Shown: positions 7,391-15,419 of the stretch, in pieces
Layout: each line of letters starts with the position of its first letter
Position numbering within the stretch: the stretch's first letter is position 1
Notes under the pieces: model-generated
Database searches by the model: none
Told to the model about the DNA's origin: nothing
What the model saw: the letters and a program-made list of their open reading frames with translations, nothing else
Source: Sphingopyxis chilensis
Lineage (GTDB): Bacteria; Pseudomonadota; Alphaproteobacteria; Sphingomonadales; Sphingomonadaceae
Length of the DNA: 64,000 nucleotides
NCBI RefSeq assembly: GCF_035930445.1
Contig: NZ_CP142394.1
Span: 2,327,501 to 2,391,500, forward strand
Reading direction: 5' to 3'
Position numbers and translations under genes: made by a program

Positions 7391-8833
7391 ATGGCAAGCA
7401 ACGTCGAAACCCTCATCCGCGGCGCGGTCGTCAAAGGCATCGGCAAGGTCGCCGACTTCAACCGCAAGCGCCTCCCCCGCCCCACCGACGCCCACCCCTT
7501 CCTCACCGGCATCCACAAACCGATGACCGAAGAACTCACGCTCGAAGCGCTCCGCGTCGATGGCGAGATCCCGGCGCAGCTCACCGGCCGCTACCTGCGC
7601 AACGGCCCGAACCCCGCCGCCGCGCCCGATCCCGCCAGCTACCACTGGTTCACCGGCGCCGGCATGGTCCACGGCATCCGCATCGAAGGCGGCAAGGCCG
7701 ACTGGTACCGCAACCGCTGGGTCCGCGGCACCGAGGCGTGCGAAGTTCTGGGTGAGGAACTGCCTCCCGGCCCGCGCGAAGACCGCAACGACGCGCCGAA
7801 CACCAATGTCGTCGGCCTCGCGGGTCGTACGTTCGCTATCGTCGAGGCCGGCGGAAAGCCTGTCGAACTGGGCTACGAGTTGAACTCGATCGCGCACAAC
7901 CCGTTCGACGGCACGCTGATCGGAGGATATACGGCACATCCGCATCACGATCCCTTCACCGACGAGATGCACGCCATCACCTATCGCGGCGACGAGCCGA
8001 ACAAGGTCTGGCACGTCGTGCTCGACAGCCAAGCGCACGTCATCCGGGAGGAGCCGGTCACGGTCAGCGACGGCCCTTCGATCCACGATTGCGCCATCAC
8101 CGAAAATTACGTGCTGGTCTTTGACCTCCCCGTCACCTTCTCGATGAAAATGCTGCTGGCGGGCTATCGCTTCCCCTACGCATGGAACGATGCGCATCCA
8201 GCGCGCGTCGGGCTCCTCCCCAGGAAAGGCAGCGGCGACAGTATCATCTGGGTGCCGGTCGAGCCCTGCTATGTCTTCCACCCCGCAAACGCCTATGAAA
8301 CAGCTGACGGCAAGGTGATCGTCGACGTCGTCGCGCACGAGACGATGTTCGCGAGTTCGAAGCGCGGTCCCGACAGCGAAAAATCGCGATTGGAACGCTG
8401 GACGATCGATCCGGTCGCCGGAACGACGACCCGCACCGTCATCCACGATCATGCGCAGGAATTCCCGCGCTACGATGAACGATTGACGACGAAGCCTTAT
8501 CGCTATGCCTATACGATTGCGATCCCCGACAACGTGTCTGCCGAATGGGCGCTGGCAGAAACGCGCCTGTTCAAGCACGACCTCGAAAAGGGAACGACCG
8601 CCATCCATGATTTCGGTCCCGGCCGCCATCCCGGCGAGTTCGTCTTCGTCCCGCGCAGCGCAAGCGGCGCCGAGGATGACGGCTGGCTGATCGGGCTGGT
8701 CGTGAACATGAATAACGAAACGACCGCGCTCGTCATCGTCGACGCCGATGATTTTACCGGGTCACCGCAAGCTGTCGTTCACCTGCCCCACCGCGTCCCC
8801 CCGGGTTTTCACGGGAACTGGGTCGCGGATTGA
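7391..8833 (+). CDS. Carotenoid oxygenase (RPE65/CCD family)
   Basis: The 480-residue protein belongs to the non-haem iron dioxygenases that cleave carotenoids, apocarotenoids or stilbenes with O2. The four iron-binding histidines are visible: His183 in TAHPHHDP, His232 in SIHDCAIT, His297 in VFHPANAYE and His474 in PPGFHGNW. Length is normal and there is no signal peptide. A GGAG ribosome site precedes the ATG. It is divergent from a TetR gene, which probably controls it. Substrate cannot be told from sequence; stilbene or apocarotenoid cleavage are both possible. Its last 80 bp overlap the convergent nucleotidyltransferase gene antisense. Confidence 0.93.
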   Translation: MASNVETLIRGAVVKGIGKVADFNRKRLPRPTDAHPFLTGIHKPMTEELTLEALRVDGEIPAQLTGRYLRNGPNPAAAPDPASYHWFTGAGMVHGIRIEGGKADWYRNRWVRGTEACEVLGEELPPGPREDRNDAPNTNVVGLAGRTFAIVEAGGKPVELGYELNSIAHNPFDGTLIGGYTAHPHHDPFTDEMHAITYRGDEPNKVWHVVLDSQAHVIREEPVTVSDGPSIHDCAITENYVLVFDLPVTFSMKMLLAGYRFPYAWNDAHPARVGLLPRKGSGDSIIWVPVEPCYVFHPANAYETADGKVIVDVVAHETMFASSKRGPDSEKSRLERWTIDPVAGTTTRTVIHDHAQEFPRYDERLTTKPYRYAYTIAIPDNVSAEWALAETRLFKHDLEKGTTAIHDFGPGRHPGEFVFVPRSASGAEDDGWLIGLVVNMNNETTALVIVDADDFTGSPQAVVHLPHRVPPGFHGNWVAD

Positions 8834-9614
8834 TGATATCGAGGCGCTTCATCAGCGCCTCTGTCACTCGTAGCGACCTTTCATTGTCAACATCGATCGC
8901 CGTCGCCCCGTTGCTCACCAGCAACGGGGCGATCTCGACTCCCAGATGACGTGAAATGCGCCGGAAGATATGATGGATTGGTCCAAGGCCGAAGCGGAAA
9001 CGGAGCAAGTTGATGAGGCCGAACGCCTGCATCACGCGGAGTGGCTTCTTCACGAACTGCCCACCCCCGCGAAATGCCTCCGCCGCTTTCAAGGCGCCGG
9101 GATGGCCGATCCAATAGGCGTTGCAGTTCGACACCGCGACGTCCGAAAACTCGTAAAAGCGCCGCTGACCTTCCGGATGGGCCGCAAGCACGTCCTCGCG
9201 GCGCGCCAGCGCCACGCCCGCATCGACATCCAGCCGCACGGCCTCCGCCTCGATCTCCGCGATCGTCGCAGGGGTCAGCAGGCAATTATCCGCCGTGGTG
9301 ACAAGCAAAGGAAACGCGGCGTTGTCGGCAACCGCGAGGACCGAATCCGCCAGATTGTCGGCCGCCGGCGTGACCATCAGGCGGCCGCCCAGCAATTCGA
9401 CCACCGGATCGGCGAGATCGTCGAGCAGCCCGGCGTGGTGCGTCGAAACGAAGATCCGCACCGCCTTGCTGTCCGCGGCGCTTTCAAGAACATGCGCGAT
9501 CATCGGCCGTCCCGCGACGGGAACAAGGCATTTGTCGGCAACGCCATGCGCCTCGGCAAGCGGATCGACGGCTCCTTGTCGCCGCCCGGCCAGGATCAGG
9601 ATCGATCCGCTCAC
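8754..9614 (-). CDS. MobA-like nucleotidyltransferase domain protein
   Basis: This 286-residue protein starts with the NTP-transferase fold signature ILILAGRRQG...KCLVPVAGRPM, followed by VTTADNCLL as the likely metal-binding strand. It should transfer a nucleotide, or use one to activate a sugar, polyol or cofactor; the acceptor is unknown. The usual LAGG of MobA/IspD-type enzymes is LAGR here. It overlaps the upstream ATP-grasp gene by 4 bp (ATGA), so the two are translated together. Its 3' end runs 80 bp antisense into the carotenoid oxygenase gene, an unusual arrangement. A basic C-terminal tail (ENPGGRGGAGERQ) may be a dispensable extension. Confidence 0.8.
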   Translation of the reverse strand: MSGSILILAGRRQGAVDPLAEAHGVADKCLVPVAGRPMIAHVLESAADSKAVRIFVSTHHAGLLDDLADPVVELLGGRLMVTPAADNLADSVLAVADNAAFPLLVTTADNCLLTPATIAEIEAEAVRLDVDAGVALARREDVLAAHPEGQRRFYEFSDVAVSNCNAYWIGHPGALKAAEAFRGGGQFVKKPLRVMQAFGLINLLRFRFGLGPIHHIFRRISRHLGVEIAPLLVSNGATAIDVDNERSLRVTEALMKRLDIINPRPSSRENPGGRGGAGERQLAVTR

Positions 9615-10639
9615 GCCGCGTTGCGCCGCGCTGCCGCGGGCACGATCTGGCGGATCATGCTTTCCGCGACGATCGTTTCGATCAGCTCGGCGTGGGAAAA
9701 GCCCGCGGCCACCGCGGAGCGCGAGAACAGCTTTTCGGACCAGAGGTTGCAGTTCAGGTTGACCTCGAGCAACCGGACGTCGCCGGTCGCATGATCGACG
9801 CGAAACTCGAACCGACCATAATCGAACGGGCGAAAAATATCCGCCATTCGAGCCGTATAGTCCGCAACCCGGCCAGCGATGAATGGATCGTCGAACCGCT
9901 TGATCGAATATCCGACATGACCGACTAGGTCGCGCTTCTCCTGATACGAGCGGAGTTGGGTCGGGTCGGCCTGCTCGAAAATCATCATCGGCAGCATGGT
10001 CGGCTCGCCATCGAGCGTGATGACCGGCACCTCGATATCGCTGCCGTCGATAAAGGGCTCGACGATCGCATCATGGTCAAGCGCGTGGATTCCGGCGACC
10101 GCCCGCGCAAGTTGCACACGGTCGTGGGCATCGCGCACGCCCCACGAGGCGGAGCTGTTGTTCGGCTTGATCACCCAGCGCCGCGCCGGCGGGCAACGCG
10201 ACACGTCGATGGGCGCGCCGCGGCGGAACAAGGCCCAGGGTGCAGTCGGCACGCCGCGCGCCGCTGCTTCCAGCTTGGTCAGATGCTTGTCGTCGGACAA
10301 GCCGCGAACAATCGGCGAGGCGCCCAGATACGGCAAACCATGCTGGTTGCACAGCAAGGGAAGCAGCATTTCCGAATTGAAGAAGCCGCCGCGATTCAGT
10401 AGCGGAAAGACGAAATCGACCGCCGGCCGATCGAACAGCGCGGCATAGCTGTCAGCGATCGATAGCGCGATGCCAAGCCGCTCAAGCGTTTCGCGCATTT
10501 CGCTGTGATAGGGCGCGTGGTTGCCATCGTCGGGATGCAGGCCGCCCGTCCAGCGCGCATGTTTGGCGATGAAAAGCAGGCGCTGCGTTTCGCGCAGATG
10601 GTCGGGTAGCCGGGTGGGGACAGGGTCGGTCGTCTTCAT
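9611..10639 (-). CDS. ATP-grasp ligase, D-Ala-D-Ala-ligase-like
   Basis: A 342-residue ATP-grasp enzyme. Visible features are the lysine-containing strand RRWVIKPNNSSASWGV (nucleotide grip, about residues 153-168), the IVEPFIDGSDIEVPVI segment, and the metal-binding LLEVNLNCNLW near residue 300. N-terminal DFVFPLLNRGG and YLGASP match the D-alanine--D-alanine ligase pattern of substrate loops. It should join a carboxylate and an amine using ATP, but the presence of a nucleotidyltransferase in the same operon suggests a specialised pathway, not cell-wall Ddl. Standard mur/ddl neighbours are absent. Confidence 0.82.
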   Translation of the reverse strand: MKTTDPVPTRLPDHLRETQRLLFIAKHARWTGGLHPDDGNHAPYHSEMRETLERLGIALSIADSYAALFDRPAVDFVFPLLNRGGFFNSEMLLPLLCNQHGLPYLGASPIVRGLSDDKHLTKLEAAARGVPTAPWALFRRGAPIDVSRCPPARRWVIKPNNSSASWGVRDAHDRVQLARAVAGIHALDHDAIVEPFIDGSDIEVPVITLDGEPTMLPMMIFEQADPTQLRSYQEKRDLVGHVGYSIKRFDDPFIAGRVADYTARMADIFRPFDYGRFEFRVDHATGDVRLLEVNLNCNLWSEKLFSRSAVAAGFSHAELIETIVAESMIRQIVPAAARRNAA

Positions 10640-10869
10640 GCCCGGCGTTGATCACACCAAGGTTGCGCGCGAATGACGTATTGGTGACGCGGCTGCCATC
10701 AAAACGCAAAATCACTGTCACTTTCATCCCGAAAGTCTGGAAAAGGCGGCTTCCCTATAATGGTCTATCGTGGCGAAATCTTCGCCGCGCCGTTCGACGC
10801 GCACGGCTCGTCGCGGAAGCGCCGCATTTCGGGCAGCACTTTCAACACGTGGCTCGTTCCTTCCTCACT

Positions 10870-11925
10870 ATGACAAAGAATATCGCCCTCTCCCGCCCCG
10901 CCATGAGCGCGATTGCCGCGTTTCTGGCCCTGTCCACCCCCGGCGCGTTCGCACAGGAAGCGCCGACGATCACAATGACCCCGCCGGTCGCTGCGCCTGC
11001 CCCGCAAACCCCGCCAACGGTGCCCGAGCCGAGTACGCCCGCCCCCGTTGCGGCGCCGGAAGCCGCACAGCCCCCCGCCACGCAGCCGCCGGCGCCGAGG
11101 CCGGTCATCCGAGTGCCGCTCGAAATCGAGCCGGCGGAACCCGCCCCCGCGCCTAAGGCGGCCGAGCGAGCCGCTCCTGCTCCGGCCAAGAGCGAACGGG
11201 CATCGCCGCGCGCCCGCACGGCCGCTGCTCCGGCAGCCGCGCCTGAGCGGGTCGCCGAAACGCCCGCCACCGATGCCGCGCCTGCCCAAGATGTCGCACC
11301 TGTCGCCGCTCAGATGACTGCCCCCGCCGAACCCGTCGCGGAAGCCGCATCGCCGCCGATTGCTGAAAATTCGAGCGTTGGCGGCAACGATTTCCCTTGG
11401 GAACTCGCTGGAGGCGCGGCCGCGCTGCTCATCGTCGGGGGTGCGGGTCTCGCCTTTGCTCGCCGCCGCCGCAGCGCGAGCGCGAATGCAGAAAATGCGC
11501 GCGCCTATGACAGTGAGCCGGCGGTGACCGCCACGCCCGCGATGACCGAAGCGCAGCCGTGGATCACACCCGCTTATACTCCGCGCGAACGCGTCGAGGC
11601 ACCGCGCACCACCCCCGCTTTCGCCGCGGCGCCGAGCGGCAGCATGGGACGTCACGAAGCGATGGCCCTTGCGGGGCCGACGCCCGGCAATCCTTTTGCG
11701 ACGCTCAGCAAGCGCCTCAAGCGTGCCCGTTTCCTCGACCGTCAGGAACGCGTCGCCTACGACGAAACGCTGGCTAATCAGCAAGATATGACGCGCAAGC
11801 CAGTAAGTGCATGGGAAATTGCCCAGCGCGAAGTCACTCAGACGCCCGCGGAACAGGAAGTTCGCCGCCCCGAGCGCGGCTTGGTACGCCCTGGTACGCT
11901 TCGCCCCGGCTTTGCCCGGAACTGA
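10870..11925 (+). CDS. Secreted or anchored Pro/Ala-rich protein with C-terminal membrane helix
   Basis: The 351-residue protein has a signal peptide (ending near GAFAQEA), then about 130 residues of low-complexity Pro/Ala/Glu sequence. A single transmembrane helix (about 174-192, GGAAALLIVGGAGLAFA) is followed by RRRR. The organisation signal-spacer-helix-Arg cluster resembles a sortase-type anchor without an LPXTG box, with the low-complexity part outside the inner membrane. The C-terminal ~150 residues are polar and include NPFATLSKRLKRARFL and a basic end. I do not recognise a family. The start ATG lies in a weak context; longer in-frame starts read through the promoter region. Confidence 0.65.
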   Translation: MTKNIALSRPAMSAIAAFLALSTPGAFAQEAPTITMTPPVAAPAPQTPPTVPEPSTPAPVAAPEAAQPPATQPPAPRPVIRVPLEIEPAEPAPAPKAAERAAPAPAKSERASPRARTAAAPAAAPERVAETPATDAAPAQDVAPVAAQMTAPAEPVAEAASPPIAENSSVGGNDFPWELAGGAAALLIVGGAGLAFARRRRSASANAENARAYDSEPAVTATPAMTEAQPWITPAYTPRERVEAPRTTPAFAAAPSGSMGRHEAMALAGPTPGNPFATLSKRLKRARFLDRQERVAYDETLANQQDMTRKPVSAWEIAQREVTQTPAEQEVRRPERGLVRPGTLRPGFARN

Positions 11926-11944
11926 CCGGCGGCCTCCCGCCGAA

Positions 11945-11982
11945 TAAAAAAGGGCGGTGCCTTCCGGCACCGCCCTTTTTTT
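11945..11982. terminator. Bidirectional terminator between convergent genes
   Basis: GGGCGGTGCC / GGCACCGCCC stem with a TTCC loop, A-run on the left and eight T on the right. It serves both the upstream plus-strand gene and the convergent rplJ-rplL operon. Confidence 0.92.
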
Positions 11983-12025
11983 CGCTGGAACCCGGCCGGT
12001 TGACCGGCCGGAACCCCGAACCGAA

Positions 12026-12403
12026 TTACTTCAGTTCGACGGTCGCGCCGGCAGCTTCGAGCTTCTTCTTCAGCTCTTCGGCTTCCGCCTTGCTGGCGCC
12101 TTCCTTCACGGCCTTCGGCGCGCCTTCGACGAGCGCCTTGGCTTCGCCAAGACCCAGGCCGGTGATCGCGCGGACTTCCTTGATGACGTTGATCTTCTGG
12201 CCGCCGTCACCCGTCAGGATGACGTCAAATTCGGTCTGCTCTTCAGCAGCCGGGCCAGCAGCGGCAGCGGCCGGAGCGGCAGCGACAGCAGCGGCGGCCG
12301 AAACGCCCCACTTTTCTTCGAGCATCTTCGACAGGTCAGCCGCTTCGAGGACGGTCAGTGCCGACAATTCTTCAACGATCTTTGCAAGATCAGCCATGTT
12401 CAT
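12026..12403 (-). CDS. rplL: 50S ribosomal protein L7/L12
   Basis: 125 residues with the full L7/L12 layout. The N-terminal dimerisation helix ([20 protein letters not shown]) is followed by an Ala-rich hinge (about 37-55) and the compact C-terminal domain with [19 protein letters not shown] and [15 protein letters not shown]. It forms the ribosomal stalk that recruits translation factors and sits 53 nt downstream of rplJ. It is the last gene of the operon; rpoB does not follow here, because a terminator and a convergent gene come next. Confidence 0.98.
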   Translation of the reverse strand: MNMADLAKIVEELSALTVLEAADLSKMLEEKWGVSAAAAVAAAPAAAAAGPAAEEQTEFDVILTGDGGQKINVIKEVRAITGLGLGEAKALVEGAPKAVKEGASKAEAEELKKKLEAAGATVELK

Positions 12404-12456
12404 TCTCCATCAGAACCGGGATATCCCGGCAGTAAGTTTCAAGGGTTAGTTCGAAA

Positions 12457-12972
12457 TCACGCTGCTTCTTTGGCGGCATATGCGCCAAAAACCCGCGCCA
12501 ACTGGCCCGCCGGGGCTGCGGCAATCTGCGCAACCTTGGTGGCCGGAGCCTGCACCAGACCGATGATCTTGGCGCGGAGCTCGTCGAGCGAGGGAAGCGA
12601 AGCCAGCGCCTTCACGCCATTCACGTCGAGGACCACGTCGCCCATGCCGCCGCCAACGATTTCAAGCTTGTCGTTGGTCTTGGCAAATTCCACGGCGATC
12701 TTCGCAGCCGAGACCGGATCGGTCGAGGTCGCGAGGGCCGTGGGACCGGTCAGCAGTTCGCCGATACCGGTGTAGGACGTGCCATCGAGCGCGATTTTGG
12801 CAAGACGGTTCTTCGTGACGCGAAAGTCGGCCCCTGCATCGCGCATTTGCTGGCGCAGCACCGTCGACTGAGCGACGGTCATGCCGAGGTTGCGGACGAC
12901 CACAACAGCAGCAGCTGATCCCAGCGTAGCGTTCAGCGAGGATACGGCTTCGGCCTTTTCCGTACGATCCAT
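12457..12972 (-). CDS. rplJ: 50S ribosomal protein L10
   Basis: 171 residues matching L10: an N-terminal rRNA-binding domain with VVVVRNLGMTVAQSTVLRQQMR and VTKNRLAKIAL, and a C-terminal helix (RVFGAYAAKE) that carries the L7/L12 dimers. The ATG of MDRTEKAE is the standard family start; the long open frame upstream is the leader RNA. The L10-L12 complex normally represses its own mRNA by binding the leader. Confidence 0.97.
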   Translation of the reverse strand: MDRTEKAEAVSSLNATLGSAAAVVVVRNLGMTVAQSTVLRQQMRDAGADFRVTKNRLAKIALDGTSYTGIGELLTGPTALATSTDPVSAAKIAVEFAKTNDKLEIVGGGMGDVVLDVNGVKALASLPSLDELRAKIIGLVQAPATKVAQIAAAPAGQLARVFGAYAAKEAA

Positions 12973-13238
12973 GCCTATACTCCACTCATCTGCCCGGATG
13001 CCCGCACGCCGAAGCACGCGCGCCGCCGGGCGGCTAACACACGCAAATGCCGACGCGAGCCAAGGCTCACCTGCATTTGCGCAACGATGTCCGATGGGGT
13101 CGGTCAAGACGCGTCGCCTGAAAACAGGCGGGCGACCGAAAAAGACTGTTCCCCGTCTCGGCTGGAAATTAAGAAGGGCAGATCCCCTTCACCAACTGTC
13201 TCGGACGGAATTGCCGCGAGCAAGCCCGTGGCAACACG
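12973..13238 (-). ncRNA. Probable L10 autoregulatory leader of rplJL
   Basis: About 265 nt lie between the predicted start of transcription and rplJ, with hairpin-forming sequence such as CCCGTG-TTGC-CACGGG near the 5' end. Leaders of this position and size bind the L10/L12 complex in many bacteria. The fold was not computed, so only the position and the hairpin are seen. Confidence 0.45.
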
Positions 13239-13244
13239 GGGGCG

Positions 13245-13272
13245 CTAATAGCGGGAATGGCCGCGAAGTCAA
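13245..13272 (-). promoter_or_regulatory. Sigma-70-type promoter for rplJL
   Basis: On the minus strand TTGACT and TATTAG are separated by 16 nt, about 270 nt before rplJ. It is the best -35/-10 pair in this 410-bp gap. Confidence 0.5.
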
Positions 13273-13338
13273 GGCGTGCGGTGGAAGTTGGCGAAGGTGC
13301 CGCGCAGCGCGGGGGGCAGCCCTTGCAAAGCTCGTATT

Positions 13339-13352
13339 ACGATATATCTTAG
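13339..13352. promoter_or_regulatory. Near-perfect palindrome upstream of the PadR gene
   Basis: TACGATATATCTTA differs at one position from the perfect palindrome TAAGATATATCTTA. It lies 32 bp before the PadR start, within the likely promoter, and is a good candidate operator for the PadR protein itself. Confidence 0.5.
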
Positions 13353-13383
13353 ACACATCTCGAATCACTCTGAGGAACGACAA

Positions 13384-13995
13384 ATGATTTTTTATGCAAA
13401 ATTGGACGGCCGGGGTTGCGGCGGGCGGCGGGCGATCCATCGCGGCGGCGGGCGAGGATTTGGCCACGGTTTCGGACATGGCTTTGGCGGCGGGGGCCGT
13501 CGCGGCGGCGGCGGCCGGGGCGAGCGCGGCGAGCGCCGCCGGATGTTCGACGGCGGCGAGTTGCGGCTTGTGCTGCTCAAGCTGATCGCCGACGAACCGC
13601 GCCACGGTTATGATCTGATCCGCCACATCGAGGAGCTGACCGGCGGTTCCTATGCGCCGAGCCCCGGCGTCATCTATCCGACGCTGACGATGCTCGACGA
13701 CATGGGACAGATCGAGGCGCAGCGGAGCGAAGGCGCCAAAAGGCTGTTCGCGATCACCGACGCCGGGCGCGCCGAACTGGAGGCCAACAGCGAAATCGTC
13801 GATGCCGCCCTCGCCCGCCTGACCGCGGTGGGCGAAGAAACCCAGCGCACCGACCCTGCTTCGGTCCGCCGCGCGATGGGCAATTTGAAAGCGGTGTTGA
13901 TGAACCGGCTCGGCGATCGCGATCTCGATAATGAGACCATGCACGCCATTGTCGCGCTGATCGACGAGGCATCACAAAAGATCGAACGACTGTAA
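13384..13995 (+). CDS. PadR family regulator, YqjI-like
   Basis: 203 residues. After a Gly/Arg/His-rich N-terminal extension (about 18-50, with HGFGHGFG) comes a PadR winged helix with GELRLVLLKLIADEPRHGYDL and SYAPSPGVIYPTL, very like Escherichia coli YqjI. YqjI also has a His-rich N-terminus and responds to nickel and iron to control a ferric reductase. GAGG lies 7 nt before the ATG. The next gene (DUF2218) is 12 nt away and is a known companion of PadR/siderophore-reductase loci, although the reductase itself is absent. Metal sensing is therefore likely but inferred. Confidence 0.85.
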   Translation: MIFYAKLDGRGCGGRRAIHRGGGRGFGHGFGHGFGGGGRRGGGGRGERGERRRMFDGGELRLVLLKLIADEPRHGYDLIRHIEELTGGSYAPSPGVIYPTLTMLDDMGQIEAQRSEGAKRLFAITDAGRAELEANSEIVDAALARLTAVGEETQRTDPASVRRAMGNLKAVLMNRLGDRDLDNETMHAIVALIDEASQKIERL

Positions 13996-14007
13996 GGAAA
14001 TCAGACC

Positions 14008-14328
14008 ATGACATTATCATCGGTAGCGCACGTACCGACGGCGCATGCGAGCAAATACCTGCAGCAACTGTGCAAGCATTGGCAGCACAACCTCGCGGTC
14101 GAATTCACCCCCGACCATGGCACCGTGACCTTCCCCAAGGATGGGCGCGGCGCCACCTGGACGAGCGATGCGCTCGTCACCTTCGACGCCGGCGCCGACG
14201 CACTGTCGGTCCGTATCGATGCGAGCAGCGAGGCGCATGTCGAAGCGATGACGGGCGTCGTCGCACGCCACCTCGACCGCTTTGCCTTTCGCGAAGCCCC
14301 GCTGGCGTTCGACTGGAAACCCGCCTGA
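14008..14328 (+). CDS. DUF2218 domain protein
   Basis: 106 residues, the usual size for DUF2218, with the family pattern of HxxKYLQQLCKHWQHN near the start and ARHLDRFAFREAPLAFDW at the end. It is 12 nt downstream of the PadR gene and is presumably co-transcribed with it. Members often sit beside siderophore-interacting flavin reductases and may help in iron release; no activity is proven. Confidence 0.85.
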   Translation: MTLSSVAHVPTAHASKYLQQLCKHWQHNLAVEFTPDHGTVTFPKDGRGATWTSDALVTFDAGADALSVRIDASSEAHVEAMTGVVARHLDRFAFREAPLAFDWKPA

Positions 14329-14451
14329 CATCGGCCCGCTCCGCCTCCGTAGGCCGGATCGGGCCTTCCGGCTTGCGGAACGCAGGCCGGCGGTGGCACG
14401 TTGAAGCGAGACGGCAGCCGGTGGGCCGCCTTTACGAAGAAAGGAATATCC

Positions 14452-14751
14452 GTGTCCGAACCCCAAGGCCTGCTTTGCCCAACCTGCCGCGTGAATTTGA
14501 CGATGTCGGAACGTCAGGGGATCGAGATCGATTATTGCCCGCAATGCCGCGGCGTGTGGCTCGATCGCGGCGAACTCGACAAGATCATCGAGCGCAGCGA
14601 AGCCGCGAGCGCCCCCGCGCCGCGCGCGTCGGCCCCTCCCCCGCCGCCACAGCCCGAATATCGCGAACGCGGCTATGATGACCGCCATTATGGCGGCAAG
14701 CCGTACAAGAAAAATTACAAAAAGAGCTTCCTCAGCGACCTGTTCGATTGA
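14452..14751 (+). CDS. TFIIB-type zinc-ribbon protein
   Basis: 99 residues starting at a GTG 6 nt behind AAAGGA. The N-terminal zinc ribbon is clear: CPTC and CPQC about 20 residues apart, with GVWLDRGELDKI following, as in the zf-TFIIB (PF13453) family. A Pro-rich linker and a Tyr/Lys-rich tail (YKKNYKKSFLSDLF) follow. The role is unknown; members are small cytosolic proteins, possibly binding nucleic acid or partner proteins. Confidence 0.85.
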   Translation: MSEPQGLLCPTCRVNLTMSERQGIEIDYCPQCRGVWLDRGELDKIIERSEAASAPAPRASAPPPPPQPEYRERGYDDRHYGGKPYKKNYKKSFLSDLFD

Positions 14752-14769
14752 AGCGGCGGCGGCGCGCCG

Positions 14770-15408
14770 TCAGGTGCGCCGCTCCGCCCATGGCGCCCGC
14801 GCCGTCAGCCCTGCCGAAAACAGAACCGCCAGGCCATAGGCCAGCGGCGGCGACCAGATGACGGCGCGCGCACCGGCGATCGCCCCGACGACGAGCGCCG
14901 CCCACAATGCGAGGTGCGGCAACCAGCGCGCGTCACCGTCGCCGCGCAGCGCATTGGCGATCTTGTAACCCATGTGGACCAGCGTTCCCGTCATATAGGT
15001 CACGCCGACGACGGCCCCGCCCCGCCCCTCGATCGCCGCATTGACCATGCCCATCGCGAGCGCGAGGCAGGCGACCGAAAGCCATGCAAGATCGAACAGC
15101 CGAAGCGCGCCGGCGACGGCGAGCAGCATGGTGACGGACAGAAGGATCCACCCGCTCCGCCGGACGGCCGCGCGCGCGGCGAGGAGCGAACCCGCGACGA
15201 CCCCGGTAAGGAACAGCGCGATGATCGCGCCCGCGATCAGCGCCGCGGCGGTCCATTCCGCCGCCCCGACCGCGAGCCGCGTCGAATTCCCGGTCATGAA
15301 GGAGACGAAAAAGCCCCCCGATTCGACAAAGCCGATCGCGTCGATAAAGCCGGCGAGCGCCGAAACGCCCGCTGCCAGCCTCTGCTGCGACCGGTCGAAA
15401 CGGATCAT
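14770..15408 (-). CDS. DUF1275 (YoaK-like) membrane protein
   Basis: 212 residues with about six helices and the DUF1275 signatures: GFIDAIGFVESGGFFVSFMTGN at the start and VVGVTYMTGTLVHMG in the fourth helix. The family is made of inner-membrane proteins of unknown transport activity. It starts 12 nt after the stop of the permease gene on the same strand and is probably co-transcribed. Upstream in-frame sequence is the permease read in another frame. Confidence 0.85.
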   Translation of the reverse strand: MIRFDRSQQRLAAGVSALAGFIDAIGFVESGGFFVSFMTGNSTRLAVGAAEWTAAALIAGAIIALFLTGVVAGSLLAARAAVRRSGWILLSVTMLLAVAGALRLFDLAWLSVACLALAMGMVNAAIEGRGGAVVGVTYMTGTLVHMGYKIANALRGDGDARWLPHLALWAALVVGAIAGARAVIWSPPLAYGLAVLFSAGLTARAPWAERRT

Positions 15409-15419
15409 GCCGGCAGCGG

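Noticed and set aside
7367..8629. A 420-codon minus-strand frame antisense to the carotenoid oxygenase
   Set aside because: The oxygenase has all four iron ligands in the plus-strand frame; the antisense frame shows none.
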